The notes below the pieces were generated by a model. That model was not told the origin of the DNA, did not search any database, and saw only the letters and a list, made by a program, of their open reading frames with translations. Below, in pieces: positions 46,499 through 59,422 of a DNA stretch of 64,000 nt. The translations under genes and the position numbers were made by a program. Source of the DNA: Gymnopus androsaceus JB14 (lineage: Eukaryota > Basidiomycota > Agaricomycetes > Agaricales > Omphalotaceae); NCBI GenBank assembly GCA_009733575.1, contig ML769568.1, positions 62,001-126,000 on the forward strand, given 5' to 3'. The number at the start of each line of letters is the position of its first letter. Within the stretch, counting starts at the first letter, position 1.

Positions 46499-48115
46499 TC
46501 ACTCGGGCTCCTTCTCCAAGTTGACGTGGATGGAAGCATGCGACTTGACCCCTGCAATTCGGTGGTACGCGTTCAAGTTCTTGTGTAGGGTGATTTGGAA
46601 CACCGAAGCACTGCCTTGTCTGAAAAGAAAACGTGTTAGGCGTTGAACTTTTCACGCTGAGAAAGAAGACATTGACTTACCTGCTGCTGATAACACTCCA
46701 AGCAAGGAAAAAGACCCAGATCCTGTACCACCTATCGCCGTAGGCGGCAACAATCTCGTCGTGGTGCGAAATCCAGTTTTCGTACCAGCGGAAGATCGTG
46801 GCAGAGTAGTGCACGCCGAGGACATCAATGTTCTTGACTTCAAAGTTGGCCTTCTCGAGCTAAAGGAGAAAAAGAAATCAGCCCTGATAAAAGCAAGTAG
46901 TAAAAACTCGCGTACCTGGTTGATAACCCATCCCAAGGTACAGCTAGCGTCAGCACCAGGGAAGACATACTTGTTCATGAATAAGCCCCAGTTAAGGTCC
47001 TCGTACTGCCAGCAATTCCGGAGTCCAGCGACCTGCAGCACGAAGATACCGTCGTCGTCCAAAAGGTTGTACACCTGGCCCAAGAAAGTCTGATAACGCC
47101 TGATGCCAACGTGCTCAGCCATCTCTAAAGAGACAATCTTTGTGTAGCGTCCACTTCCCTCCTTGGCGGCGATTTCACGGAAATCACAGCAAAGGATACG
47201 GGCCTTGTCGGGAGAAATACCGTTCTCCTTGATCCTGTTGTTTCCAAACTCGGTCTGGTTCTTTGCGAGGGTGACACCAGTCGCGTCGCAGCCAAAGTTT
47301 TTGGCAGCGTAGGCAGTCAGAGTTCCCCAACCGCAACCAATGTCAAGCAACCTGTCCTCGGGTTTGAGGTTCAGCTTGGAACAAACGATGGCGAGTTTGT
47401 TATCCTGAAGCTCTTCGAGGGTCTCCTTTTTTTCGGCGTCAAGGACAACTCCGGAAGTATATATCATGCGAGGGCCAAGGAACCAGGAGTAAAAGTCGTT
47501 GCCTCGGTCGTAATGTTCAGTGACCTGGTCAGCGTCCTGCTCGCTCGAATGGGTAATAACGTCGGGAACGAGGACGGTGAGGACATATTTCAGAAGAGAC
47601 CAGGTCATGACGAATTTAGCCCAGTCGTGTCGTTGTTCCATAATTTCAAGAACATCGCCTGCGGAGGCCGAAAATTAGGGATAGAGTAAACTGTCGACGT
47701 GTCAAAGGGACGTACCGTTAAAGTCAATTTTGCCCTCGAAATAGGCATCGTGGAAGACCTGCATAGGAATTTTTTCCTTGCCATTGTACAGCTTCTTGAG
47801 CTCGGGGTCCTTGATAGTAATATACTCCTCGATGTTCTTGCCGGGAAGCTGAACTTTTTCGTTTTTACGGTTGCCAATGCGGCTCATGACCATCCAGTAG
47901 GCAAGGGTGATAGGGAGTCCGGTGAGAAGCAAGACGAAGATGTACGTCTTGAACCCACCGCGGTTGACCAGCGGAATAAGGCGTTTCACGACCCAAGGGA
48001 CGAAAAGGACGAGAGCAGCGAGGTGAAGGTTGGAGAATTTGTCATTGCCTTCCGCTAAACCGATGAGAGGCGCGTTTGCAATGGCAGGGTACGAGGAGAC
48101 CTGGACTTTCGACAT
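46499..48115 (-). CDS. sphingolipid C9-methyltransferase
   Basis: A SAM-dependent enzyme of the cyclopropane-fatty-acyl-phospholipid synthase superfamily. The fungal members add the C9 methyl group to the sphingoid base of glucosylceramides. The start at 48115 gives MSKVQVSSYPAIANAPL, then two hydrophobic N-terminal segments (LHLAALVLFVPWVVKRLI and TYIFVLLLTGLPITLAYWMV), so it is a membrane protein, probably in the ER. The catalytic part shows HYDRGNDFYSWFLGPRMIYT, the SAM motif LLDIGCGWGTLTAYAA and EMAEHVGIRRYQ. Introns lie near 47660-47710, 46870-46915 and 46625-46680. The last exon (GSASVFQITLHKNLNAY) ends at 46499-46501. No frame break is visible. It shares a 197-bp divergent promoter with the YIF1 gene. 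Confidence 0.92.
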
Positions 48116-48312
48116 TGTTGTCCAGGTTAAAGAAGAAAAACTCGCGCTCCTAAAAGAGAAATATGACGTGTCTCGGGTTAGGGCTTAGCAGATAAGATTA
48201 AAATAAGCGCCACATCTTACGTGTAATCTTTGTGCGCGCTGCGCTGTCCATTGCCTAAACCTCCGTCTTCTCTTCATACTTGTTCTAGTATTTTCAATTG
48301 AACGCGTCTAAA
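48116..48312. promoter_or_regulatory. divergent promoter, C9-methyltransferase / YIF1
   Basis: 197 bp between the two divergent start codons, with a pyrimidine-rich tract just before 48298. No further element is recognisable. Confidence 0.55.
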
Positions 48313-49560
48313 ATGGCCTCTCCCCCTCCTCTTCGACATCCCGTCCCTACACATCCTGCCTATATTCCAGAGCCTCCTTCCACTCCCGGCTCACCCAACG
48401 GATACCAGAGGTTCTCATCTTCTCCTGGACCCACCCAGCCGCAGCAACAGCAACACTCTGTTCCTCAACAACAGCAGCATGTACCTGCATATATGACTTC
48501 TCCATTCCAACACTCGCAGCAACCACAACAGCACGCGCTACATCCTCCGCCTTCCCAGCCTTCTTTTGTACCTCAGCCCGATTTTGGCGCTTGGGGTATA
48601 AACGATACTACTGCCCAGTTTGGGATGCAGCTAGGAAGTAGCGCGGTTGCAGCAGGTCAGGAATATGTTCAGAAAAACGTGCGGAACGTGTTCATTTCAC
48701 CTTGCAACGTGTTTTTCATTCTTTTTTTTTCTAGTTTGGCGGAATTATCCCTCTTTCGAGCGTGAAGCATCATTTCAACGTATCGAATTCATATGTTATT
48801 CATAAACTCAAGCTGGTTGTGTTTCCGTGGACGCACAAGTCTTGGTCTCGTCGTGTTCACCGCTCTCAGCAAGGGCAGGCCGAGTATCAGGATCCACGAG
48901 ATGATATCAACAGTCCCGATCTCTACATTCCTCGTACGGTCACTGTTCTCTTCTCTGTATCGAAAATTCTCTAACTACAGCTTGCAGTCATGGCATTTGT
49001 AACATACGTTCTTATATCGGCATTCAATTCTGGCCTGCAATCCAGATTCCATCCAGAGGTAAATCTATCTTGAGTTGCGGTCCTCGGATATTCAACCTTT
49101 CTATCAGGTCCTTGGCCAATCAGCATCATCCGCCCTCGCCGTAGTCTTCGTTGATTTTCTGTTCGTATACATAGGATGTTATCTCCTCAACGTTCAGGCC
49201 AGCAGTCAAGCGGTCGATATCATCGCCTACTCCGGGTATAAATTTGTCGGGTAAGAATTAATTATCCTAAGCATGCAAAAAGCTCACCGAACTATCTTTA
49301 CTAGGGTAATCCTCACAATCGTCTCTTCCTATCTCTATCTCTCGGCAGCCTTATACTACATCATTTTCTTCTACTTTTTCTTCGCCAACGGACTCTTTCT
49401 CTTGCGTTCCCTACGGTCCCTCGTCCTTCCCGATCCCGCGGTGCTCAATACGAGTTCAACGGCTACCATTAGTCCGGGTCTTCGTCGACGCCGGATATCG
49501 TTCTTGCTGATCGAGGCAGCATGCCAGTTTGCGTATATGTTTTTTTTAGTGAGGGTGTAG
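48313..49560 (+). CDS. YIF1: Yif1-family ER-Golgi transport membrane protein
   Basis: Partner of Yip1 in COPII vesicle traffic. Start ATG at 48313 (MASPPPLRHPVPTHPAYIPE). A Pro/Gln-rich cytosolic N-terminus precedes the conserved AQFGMQLGSSAVAAGQEYVQ. After an intron comes the IIPLSSVKHHFNVSNSYVIH block with KLVVFPWTHKSWSR and DLYIP. About five transmembrane segments follow: VMAFVTYVLISAF, LAVVFVDFLFVYIGCYLL, the GYKFVGVILTIVSSYLYL region, ALYYIIFFYFFFANGLFLL and SFLLIEAACQFAYMFFL. Stop at 49560. Four short introns are needed and the frame is continuous across them. Confidence 0.9.
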
Positions 49561-49895
49561 GAGTGCTCTATGTAGAGACTAAATTGTTCATGGCCGGAAA
49601 TCAAAAATAGACAACAGTGATATATTGCACATGCTTTTTTTCGTAGAGCGTTCGCCTGCAGGTAACATTGATAAACGCCAATCCATGTACTTGGAGAGAG
49701 CTTGTATAGGTCAAAGCGAGTTCTACTGAATTGATTCGGATAATGGTATGTACATAAGTATTATTATTACAAACAAGCAATGATATATACTAGACATGAA
49801 TCGTTAATACCAAGATAGAGTAGAAACTTTGGATTCGAGTTTCGACCGTACTAACTTGGTACTAAGTATCGAATAATCAAGAGCAAAAAACAGTC
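49561..49895. other. intergenic with F-box-flank repeat
   Basis: GGTCAAAGCGAGTTCTACTGAA at about 49711-49732 recurs at about 50878-50899, in both cases before an F-box 3' end. It is the duplicated downstream flank of the F-box family. Confidence 0.6.
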
Positions 49896-50560
49896 GGTGC
49901 TTATTCACGAATTTTCTACATCCATGCCAGTCATTCCAGACACAGATGCGATTTCCGCCGACGCATGGCGGTATCTCTTCAGAGATACCTTCTGTAACCG
50001 CTGTAAACCGTTGTGGTCAAACACCTGCTCATTAAAATCGAGTCAGCGTCACATCAGGTCACACATGCGTTCTCGCTTCCAAGTTCCAACCCAAGTTTAC
50101 AATTACATGTATAGTAAGTATTTTTCCAGTCTTTCTTGAATCTTCTCCAACTCGGTGATTTTTCAGAATTTTTTTATGGGCTAGTCTCCCTTAGGCAGAC
50201 TCGTTATACACAGACGATCCATACGGATGTGTGTATACTTATATATAGCACAAACAATTTGCCCAGCTTTCGGACGCGCCTTGGAAATCTAAATAACACA
50301 GAGCCATTCCACTTTCGAGCTTAATTCAGCGGATTATTTATAACCAAGCCTATAGTACCTATAATAATACTTAGTACAAATTACTTGCGGAGTAAGTATT
50401 GCAAGCTATCTTATCTACTATACGATACTTACCGCTTCGGAGATTCGAGCTCCAAGAGAAGATATACTGACCGGGTATATCGGCTCCTCGATACGAGGCT
50501 AAGATATATAGTGCAACATTTAAAGAAGAACGATATAAGTGTGATGGCAAAAAAAGTCAG
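49896..50560 (-). pseudogene. F-box gene remnant with internal deletion
   Basis: 49935-50035 matches the 3' end of the F-box gene at 51180-51285 (ACCTTCTGTAACCGCTGTAA and flanking bases). 50435-50545 matches its 5' end at 52685-52790 (GAGATTCGAGCTC ... TATATCGG). The middle is missing or unrelated, so this is a decayed second copy in the same orientation. Confidence 0.65.
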
Positions 50561-51146
50561 GGCATCGTAACTACGTAGTTGTGAGCAGATAGATGGAATG
50601 TTTATTTCTTTGTGAGCTCTTGACGCGTGTATCGTTTCGTTTCGCAGTTTTTTTTTTTTTTTTGCCACGCCAAAGTGGCATCCACAGATAAGTAAGTATT
50701 TATTAAGTGTTTTCAGTCTTCTCCCACTCGGAGGTTTTTTAGAGTCGGTTCATGTGGGGGAGCAAAGAATAGGCTGGTGCTCAGCCATCGAACGGTCTTT
50801 GAACTCCGAGAAGTATTGAACAAAACTGCCTCTCCCAGACTGAGGTTGCGAAGAAAAATGATCTTCAAAGTGGAGTGGTCAAAGCGAGTTCTACTGAACA
50901 GATTTAAATTTTAGTAGTATTTAATGTTATTGGACTCTCCCTGACTCATCGTGACTTGGAACAACAATAGACATATTATGTATTTACTACCAAGAATGAT
51001 ATATACTGGTATCGAGCAGTCATAGACTGGAGTCTGAATCGGTAATGCTAACATAGGTACTTTGGGTCCCAGCAAATTCGGGTTCGAGTTCGACCGTACT
51101 AAGCATCAAAAAAGCAAGAGCAAAAAAAGTACGTACTTCCTTCCTA
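50561..51146. other. intergenic with poly-T tract and flank repeat
   Basis: Poly-T run at 50646-50663. 50690-50760 resembles 50100-50180 (TAAGTATTT ... CAGTCTT ... TCTCC.ACTCGG). No gene visible. Confidence 0.5.
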
Positions 51147-52772
51147 CTATTTACAAAGTTCTACATCCAGGCCAGTCAACCCAGACACAGATGCGATTTC
51201 CGCCAAAGCATTGCGGTATCCTTTCAGAAATACCTTCTGTAACCGCTGTAAACCGTTGCGGTCAAACGCCTGCTCATCAATATCAACGCCATGGTTTAAT
51301 TCAGACTCATCTGGCCACCACCGAGAAAGAATCATGGCCGTCAACTCCTCGGGAAAAATCATAGTGTCAGCGAGAGCGTCTTCGGCACCGAGTAGACCAT
51401 ATGCGAATGGATCATCATGTGCATGTATTGTAAGAGTCGTGAGATTTGGAAGAAGGTCATGATGGTCTTTGGTGTATGATAATGCATGGAGTAGAGGATC
51501 GATGTTCAACGCAAAGTAATCCATATGCAAGGATTTTATTTCAGGAAAGAGTGGGATACTGCAGTCAGCTCTTCAGCGAAGAGCTGGCCATCACGTGCCT
51601 GGAAATTCTGCAGTGTCAACGCAGACAACGCGGTTGCAGAACGGCGCTGAAACCCAGCCGGATCTACAAAAGGGTGACGATAGTAGTCCTCAGGTTGATG
51701 AAGAGTGAGCTCTTCAAGCAGAGGTGAAGTAAGGCAGGACAAGAGGCTTGTACTGTGACCACCCATTTCAAAAAAACTGATTCTGAGCGACTTTAGTGCG
51801 GGTAGAAGGAAGAAATGGTTGGTGGGGAATGTCCCATAGAAGCTGCTAGTGGACCAGTCAATGTCAAGATGGACAAGCCCCTCGCACCGAGGTAACAAGT
51901 CCCTATAGTTGGCTGGGTTAAGTATCTTCAGTGAGTTCAGTTGTTCTATAGGCAGCAGCAACAGATCCGCAACAGGGGGTGGTAGATCACAATGTCGACA
52001 TGCCGTAACTTCGGTGCACCTATGAGCATGTCGATTTTGTCAGGAGGCGTATGTGCTCCAAACAATGGCAAATGACCGGAATGACAGTACTCGAGAGAGA
52101 TTCTCTCCAACAGAGGAAAGGAAGACTGGGGTAACCTTTGCAAAATGGGAAGATATGATCGATAAGTCGAGCCTACGAGGAGATTCAACAATCGAATTCT
52201 ATGACGGAAGGATAAGACATATTCCAATATTTTGGTCGTCGCGGGAACTCTTCACGAAATCGAGCCTCCGCATGAAGATACACGTCCAAGGGCAGCTTCT
52301 GGCTCCGAGAGATCCATTCTTTAACCCATCCAACTTTACTTCCGATGAGCTGATACTGGTATAGATCGAGGCAAAATTTGGACCACAGTCGTGGAGTGGC
52401 ATGGGCAGCCCTTCTCCAAGCTATCCACACTCGACAAAGGACGGATATACGGCGGACGATATCATGCCTGGCATTCCAACCGTCCTTGGGAACACATGAA
52501 AGTTTGAAAATTTCAGAAAGAAGCTCCAGTGGAATTCGACGAATTGGCCAGAGGATGGTTTCGAAACGAAGCAATCTCGACGAGCTTCGCATCTTTTCTG
52601 ACGCGTCAAATCGGAGGTCTGAGCCTCATCCTCGCATACACGTTTGAGTTTGTTTTCGAGACTCTCCGTCATGAGATTCAGCTGCGGAGATTCGAGCTCG
52701 AAGGAAGGATATGTCGTCTGGTTCAAGGTATATCGGTTCCTCGATACGAAGTTGAGTTAGATAGTGCGACAT
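51147..52772 (-). pseudogene. F-box protein, frame-broken
   Basis: F-box proteins recruit substrates to SCF ubiquitin ligases. A start at 52772 (MSHYLTQLRIEEPIYLEPD) matches the usual mushroom F-box N-terminus. Then EDEAQTSDLTRQ and the F-box (WPIRRIPLELLSEIFKLSC) lie in different frames (changes near 52675 and 52565). The leucine-rich C-terminal part lies in three separate frames: 52227-51946, 51961-51536 (LKSLRISFFEMGG) and 51530-51147 (LPNLTTLTIHAHDD). With at least four breaks it is probably non-functional, though some breaks could be unrecognised introns or assembly indels. Confidence 0.65.
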
Positions 52773-53048
52773 TTAGAGAAGATAGCAGGGAACCTATGAC
52801 ATGTGTGGCTGTGGGTAGCTGTCATTCTTGATCCAATTTCCGTTTCAGACCAAAACTTCTATGATTTTAACCTTCAACTACTCAATGTTCTGACTTGCAA
52901 CTCTTGCTTCTTCCGTGCTAGATCTTTCTGGATTACTATCTTACCCATTCATCTCTATTTTCCGATATCTCCGACGCTTTCAGCCATACGCACAACCAAA
53001 CTATTGCCCAAGTTCTCTCGACGAAGAACTGGATAATCTGCAGCTAAA
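52773..53048. promoter_or_regulatory. divergent region between F-box gene and arrestin-domain gene
   Basis: 276 bp between divergent starts, pyrimidine-rich near 52900-52990. No specific element is recognised. Confidence 0.4.
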
Positions 53049-56000
53049 ATGGCAAACCCCAGTCGGCCAGAGCCGATGAATGCGACTGCGCATCATCCAA
53101 AGGTCAAAGTGTCCTTGACACTTGCAGAGCCTTATTTCATCGCAGGAGACTACATTAGTGGCAAGTTGGAAATGGACTGCAAAGCAGATAAAGGACTTGG
53201 AATCAATGTGATGATGATTGAATTATTTGCGATTCAAGGTCTGTTCCCAAATCTCCCAGATTGACGAAGAAATTTACCAGTTCTTGCTAGAATTGACCTC
53301 GAGAGATCATTCCGCTAGATCAACATTTATTCATACCCGGAGATTATTTCAGGGCCCTGGACTTCCGCCTTCGAACGCTGTACAAGCGCACCCTATGCCT
53401 GGTGATCCCCCGCTACCACCTCATTACCATCAGGCCAGGAGAGGTCATTCAACCTTTCTTTTTCGACTTCCTCTTCCAAGCACTTCTCCGTCGTCTATCT
53501 CCTTTGGATCCGGTCTTGCTTCAGTCAAATATGAAGTGCGTGCTAGCGTAGGAGTATGCTGGAAAGGGGAGCGTCAGCTTGTGACCGACAAGAAGGATGC
53601 CGAGGTGGTTGAAGCTTACGATGAGGAGCGGGTTGGAAGAGATGAGCCTGAAGTTACTGTTGTGGGGGAGAATGGAAAGATTTGGTGTCAGGCTAGAGTT
53701 GTCGGCGGTATTCTTGTCGCCGGTGAAAGTGCTTGCATTGAGTTACAGGTCAAGAATCACTCGGCGAAAAAGGTCAGCTTTTATCTCATTGCAAGGAACT
53801 GTATATTCTCTAACTCGTACGCAGAACAACGGCTTGTCCATTGCTCTGAATCGCTCGTTGAACCTTGCGAATACTCCGGCAGATGAGAAGCCACTACAGA
53901 TTAACGATACAGTTATCACCGTTCCTTTCCGTGGACCCGAATACATAATACCTCCAGGTGTCGAAGGAGTGGCTAGTTTGGTCTTCGATGTGCCGAAACG
54001 CACCAAGGGTGTCAGGGGTGGATTACTTATAGGCGATGAAAGTGAGGCGAAAGGTAAAGGACCACGGAAGACTCAGGGACTTTTCGAAGTCAACTGTGTC
54101 GTTGCAGTGAAAATGACTATGGGAATCGGAAAGTTAGTCGGCGTTTCGTCAACTGATTAGAAACATTACTGACATTCCTTCTACTACAGTAAAGACATTC
54201 TTCTCGAAATCCCCGTCACCGTCATTCACCCAAGTGCTCTTCCTGAGCTACCTCCGCCCGAACAATATCCACACTACGACCAACAACCTTACCAGGCTCC
54301 TCAACCTCCCTACATGGTTCAATCCACGCCTGCCCCTTTCCTTCCGCAATCACCCTACGCGATAGACCGCACTCAATCCCCATATGCACCGTATCCGGCA
54401 TTGCCTATGAGCCCAGGTCCTGCTTTAGCTGGTGCGTACGTAGACCCCAATCAGAATCTCGTATGGCTGCCACCTCCGTTTGCCGCCGCCGTTCCTACTC
54501 CTCAGCCATATCAGTATCACCACGATCAAGCTCAGCAATACTATAATAATCTTCAGCCTCAGTATGGGGCCCCAGATCCGTATATGTACGGTGGCGTTCC
54601 TCCAAGACCATCCAGCGCAGGGCCGTTTTTGCCTGAGTCTACCTCTACGGCAGCAGCGCTATTATCACCTGCATTGCCTGGTATGCCTATATCCTCGGCC
54701 ACTCAACCCATCTTAACATCGATGTTCGGTTCGACACCTACGCTTCCGCCGCTACCTGGAAGTGCCGTGCATAGATCTCCTTCTACGGTTTCTAGAGCAG
54801 CTTCTGTGCGATATGGTGGGATTGATATGGGACATGCTCCAGTCGAGACTGATATCAATGGAGAAGAAGGCACGGGACAACGAGCGTCGAGGATCGCAAG
54901 GAATCTGCGTGTTACCTCGCAAGCTCAGGGACGAGGCCGGTCGGTTTCACCTATAGGTGGTCGTCGATATCCGCTTCCCGCTGGAACTGGTAGTGCCGTC
55001 CCTCACCCAGTACTAGCTCCGCTCGACACATCATTCCATGACTCTCCAGCCACGCTGAAAACCCCATTACATTCACCCCGACCTGTGCTGTCACCAAAAC
55101 AGTCTTTCACAAAGGTCACTGAGGTTTCGAATAGTGGAGGGATGGTTAGCAAGAGCGTCCCCAAGAGCAAGAGGGTAGAGGAACTGGAGAGAATGGCGGA
55201 CGAAGTTGGAACCAAGACGAAAGATTTGAGTGGGGACTTGCCTTTGCCGGACACGGACAACGATGACGAGCCTCCGCCAGTTCCCACTATGACGGATAAA
55301 GCAAGGTTTGCATCGAAAGCGACGAGGAGAGTAGATGACTATTTCTCTACCGTCCCTCCCCCGAATCAATCTGCTCTTGCTTCCGCTTCCGCTAGCAACG
55401 GGAAGGGAAACCTCGCTGCTCCATCCACCGACCATCAACGCTCTCGTGCTCGTTCCCGATCCCGCTCTCGTACGCCTCCTACACCAGCTACACCTACTCT
55501 CACCGCGGTCGCCACACCTCGAAAGTCGAATGCAAATAGATATTCCACGAAAGCAGTCAATGGCAAGACTGGAAATAGTCTTCTTGGTTTGGGACTTATA
55601 AGCAATGCGGACAGGGAGAGCGGGTTGGATGCACTCGAGAGGAAGCTTCTTGCCGAGGTTGGCACCAGGAAAGTGGTGGATGATATGAGACCCAATGTTT
55701 GGAATGTATTGGGTGCTGGTGCGAATGGGGAGACGAGTCAGAGTCAGAATCTTAGCCCTGTCGCTGCTTCCAACTCTAGTGGTGGTGCAGAGAAAATCGA
55801 AAAACCTAGTCCGATTTCGATACCCAGGCGAGACTCTGATCGGGATCCGTTCAACGATTCGGCGATTTCAAGTTTGACGCTGCCGGATTGCGGGGACATC
55901 AATGTCAATAGTAACCAGACGGATCTCGTGAACATGTTGGAATTTGATGAGAGGCAGCAGCAGAGGAATGTGGATTTGGAGAGGGATAGGGATTCGGATG

Positions 56001-57230
56001 AGAAGACACATAAAGGTGGCCTTGGGGGGAAGAAGAAATAAGAAGCGGGCGTCTAGAGGAACGTTGAAGGATGGGGCTGATGGAGGTGATGAGGCTGCGG
56101 AAGGGAAGAAAGACAAAGACAAGGAAAAGAAGGGAAAGAAGAAGGGTAAAGATCGATCTACTGCTACAAAAGGAAGGGTGGCTGCATGGTTGGGTGGTGT
56201 AGAGGCCGAACCCCCTTTGGATCGATGTTATTGCGCCCACTCCCAGTCCTCGACCATCTACTCCCGACGTGGATCCTACATCAGTCTATTGCCTCCCAAG
56301 ACATTCGATAAGCCTGACATGCGTGCTGGTTTGAAATCTCGAGCCATCCAAGCCCGAGTTAACACCCGCTCCTGACCCTCGTTCTTCTGGATTCGTCCCG
56401 ATTGGGACCTTGAAGCGAGATATCTATCAACGCACTCTTGTTCCCAAAGATTCACCCCTAGCCAGCACGAGTCCCACCGAAGATGCTAGACGTATCACTG
56501 ACATGTGGAATTACCGCGATACCGTCAAGAACGCTTCACCAGAAGGCAAGAAATCTTTTGATGAGACGAGAAATCCATTGGCAAAGTGTTGTTGGAAAGA
56601 ACAGGCTTGCTGCATTGAAGCCTGATCCTGAGGTCAAGTACGACATCAGGTCTGCCCGAGGGGGAAAAGGAGGACGTGTCACCGCTGTGGCAGCGTATAT
56701 GGGCTTCCGGTGCTGTGGGAGCTAAGCCTGCAGAGGCTTCGCCGTTGTCTCCCACTAGAGCTCGTAAACCTGTCAAAGCTCCTATAAAGATTTCGTCCCC
56801 GTTTTCTGCGCCTGTGCTTCCGGTATCTACATCAAGTTCTTCATCCTCAACTTCAGGGGAGGGTCGACGTGTTACCTCGACGCGACCTGGCGTTAAAGTT
56901 CCGTCCGCGCCTATTCCTGCGTTGATATCTTCCTCTCATGCAAAGCCCACATTGTCCACTACGGCATCCCTTGCTCGACCTGTTGCTGCGGCTTCTTCCG
57001 GTGCGAAGAAGGCTTTACCTATCAAGGTTCCTCCAACTATCAGTGAGCTCCCGTCGGAGGCCAAGGTAGGGGGTAGGACCTCCTCTGATATCACTATCAA
57101 AGCGGGTAAGACGGGTTTGGGGGCGGGGAGTGCAGCGAACAATTTGCGGGCTGTTACGGGTTCCGGATCGGGGTCGAAGAGTACTACTCCTTCGACAGGC
57201 TGGGGAACATTTGGCTTTTGGGCAGGCTAG
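53049..57230 (+). CDS. large arrestin-domain protein
   Basis: The start at 53049 gives an arrestin N-terminal fold (VKVSLTLAEPYFIAGDYISG, then FLFRLPLPSTSPSSISFG and VKYEVRASVGVCW). An arrestin C-terminal domain follows (GILVAGESACIELQVKNHSA ... VPFRGPEYIIPPGVEGVASL). Introns lie near 53241-53290, 53772-53825 and 54133-54190. A long Pro/Ser-rich region (54250-56000) leads to a conserved C-terminal block (PDPEVKYDIRSARGGKGG, then IWASGAVGAKPAEAS). Alpha-arrestins act as adaptors for ubiquitin ligases or in signalling and cytokinesis, and the exact orthologue is not clear to me. The first 3 kb are open, but the frame changes by +1 near 56030, 56223, 56590 and 56695, with another change near 56335. 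Conserved sequence continues after each break. The stop used is at 57228-57230. Confidence 0.75.
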
Positions 57231-57984
57231 ACTGCGAGATCTTATCAAGAAATACCAGGGAACGTCATGATACCACCCACCATCATCTGTTTATAAATCT
57301 ATACAATACACCACGCATCTTCATCCATCTATATCATCGCTTTGGTATACGTTCTGTTTTTCGCCCACTGATATTTCTTTGTTTTGATCCACATATTTAC
57401 AAACGACTTGACCACTGAATTATTACCTTTTGTTCCGAGCAGTACATATACCTTTAATGCTTCATGTTTTCGGATCCATCTTCTGCATATTCTGTTCCCA
57501 GCTTTGTTTTGTTTCTAATGGACCACTGCTACTTATACATGACGGTATCGATGTACGAATGGTTATGATCACATTAATGACTTGACGAATATGTGAAAGA
57601 TATGGAACCACTACTGTAAATCGGAACACTGTGTTTCACCATTAGGCGAAAAACAAAACAATCGTTGAATGGGACGTCTTTTCTACTTCAGCAGTAGTAC
57701 TTCGAATACGGCCAGGTTGTAATCGACATCCCCAACTCCAAATCGAGTCGGTCAAAGCTAGTTCTCACAGAATAGTTAGCTAATCTGGGTGCGCGAAAAA
57801 TAAGTTGTATTTATGCGATGAAACCAGGAATAAGATAGTGCTGCAGCTTTTTAGCAGATAATGCATGGTCCAAATCTCAGAAATTCAGGGCAACAAGTGG
57901 TATGTGATTTTTACTGACCGAAGTTCATTCCTTAAAAGTACAGATTCAACCCCACACGCATCATTTCACGGTGCATACCATTTT
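57231..57984. other. intergenic between convergent genes, with F-box-flank trace
   Basis: GGTCAAAGCTAGTTCT at 57751-57766 is a diverged copy of the F-box downstream repeat. 57895-57984 resembles 60415-60498, the shared 3' flank of the tandem SDR genes. No gene visible. Confidence 0.55.
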
Positions 57985-59422
57985 CTACTCCTTCGATCCT
58001 TCACCCTTGAACACTAGTCCCATCTCCTTCACAGCGAACTCAATCTCCTCCGGAAGGCTCTCCTGCAAGGGAGAACGTTCGGTATGCTCTGCAGTCCATC
58101 CAAACTCACTTGAAAGTCTCTCAGCGCGACAGAATTGGCTGGAGCCGAAGACCGTGTAGCCAACTGTTATGCCACAGTGGGGAAGTTCAGGAATGAATTT
58201 CAATTAGATGATACTGTGCACTTACCTGGCCCAGTAGAATCCGCAACCGATGCAGAAAATGGCGAAGAGCCGGGTCTGGAGATCAGACCGTTTCTAAAGA
58301 GTGTCTATAGCAATTCAGTAAACAGCGAAGCGCGAAAGGTGTTTCAACTCGCAACTCACATCTCCAATAATCCCAGAGAATTCCGATATAGAAACCATAT
58401 ATTTTGATAGCACGAAGTCTATAGGCAAGGATGAGCCTGTTATTATCTTATCAAGTACAGTTTGTACTCACAAAATCCCTTCTCCCCTTCGCCGATAGTA
58501 CTCCCACTCAAAGCTCCTTTGAGAACCGCTGATACCGCATTAGCTACGTCTTTGAGGTGGATGATACCCAAGATGTTTCTTCCGGGACCAAATGTGCCTA
58601 TTTACGTCAAATTCCAGCCAGTACTGTGTTAAATATATAAGATGGGACTCATAGAACGGATTGCGCACCGGAATGACCTGCTTGCGCCGCCATATTAAGA
58701 ATGAATCGATGAGGAAGAGAAATTTTCTGGACTCCTGGCCCGATACCTACATATTCCAGAGTAAAATATGTCGGTACATGCAAACTCAGTACAGATCCTC
58801 AAGGCTCAACGAGACCTCACGCACCGTATATCACCCCTGGCAATACAATCATTGTGCGTATCTCTCCTGTCTTGCTAGCTTCAACTACAGCCTCGCAAGC
58901 ACCAGGTAATAACTTGTGACTATCCTTGATATTGTTTAAGTTGAACTCTGTGTCTATCCAGAGGCGTTCGGGTGTGATGAGCTCGCCTCGAGCATTGTCG
59001 CCGGTGATCGCTGTACCAGACATGTGGATATAGATGGGAGTCTGAGAAGATTGCGAGGAATTGCTCCGTTGTTTGAGGCCACGGAGAATAGCTGTATATG
59101 TGTTCTGTTCATACGATTTCGTCAAAGTCGTTCGCAAATCCTCACCAGTAACACTGTCTATATCACCCGCAACCGCGACATTGATTACAATATCTGCTTT
59201 CGCTGCTTCTTCCTCGATCAAGCTCACATCCGTCAAACTTCCCTCGACCGTTTCAACCTTGGGATGCAAGGATTTCAACTGGTCGGTTTTACCGGGAGAG
59301 AGGTTTCGCGCAAGTGTGCGGATAGGAAAAGTGGGAAAGTCGGTGGAGAGAGAGACGAGGACTTGGCCACCAACGTAGCCTGTAGCACCGAGGAGAAATA
59401 TGGATAGTGACTGGGTGGACAT
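57985..59422 (-). CDS. NAD(P)-binding SDR/epimerase-like protein, copy 1
   Basis: Probable oxidoreductase or epimerase of the atypical or extended SDR group; substrate unknown. The start at 59422 gives MSTQSLSIFLLGATGYVGG with the GxxGxxG dinucleotide motif, then ADIVINVAVAGD. An intron splits DSVT from AILRGLKQRS. IYIHMSGTAITGD, MIVLPGVIYGAGIGPG, FGPGRNILGIIHLKDVANAV and a C-terminal FCRAERLSSEFGW...EEIEFAVKEMGL follow. Stop at 57985-57987. About five short introns; no break seen. A tandem paralogue lies at 60499-61939. Confidence 0.82.

Noticed and set aside
51060..51115. GGGTTCGAGTTCGACC resembling a tRNA T-arm (also near 49830)
   Set aside because: No matching acceptor, D-arm or anticodon arm could be placed, and the word is part of a duplicated F-box flank.
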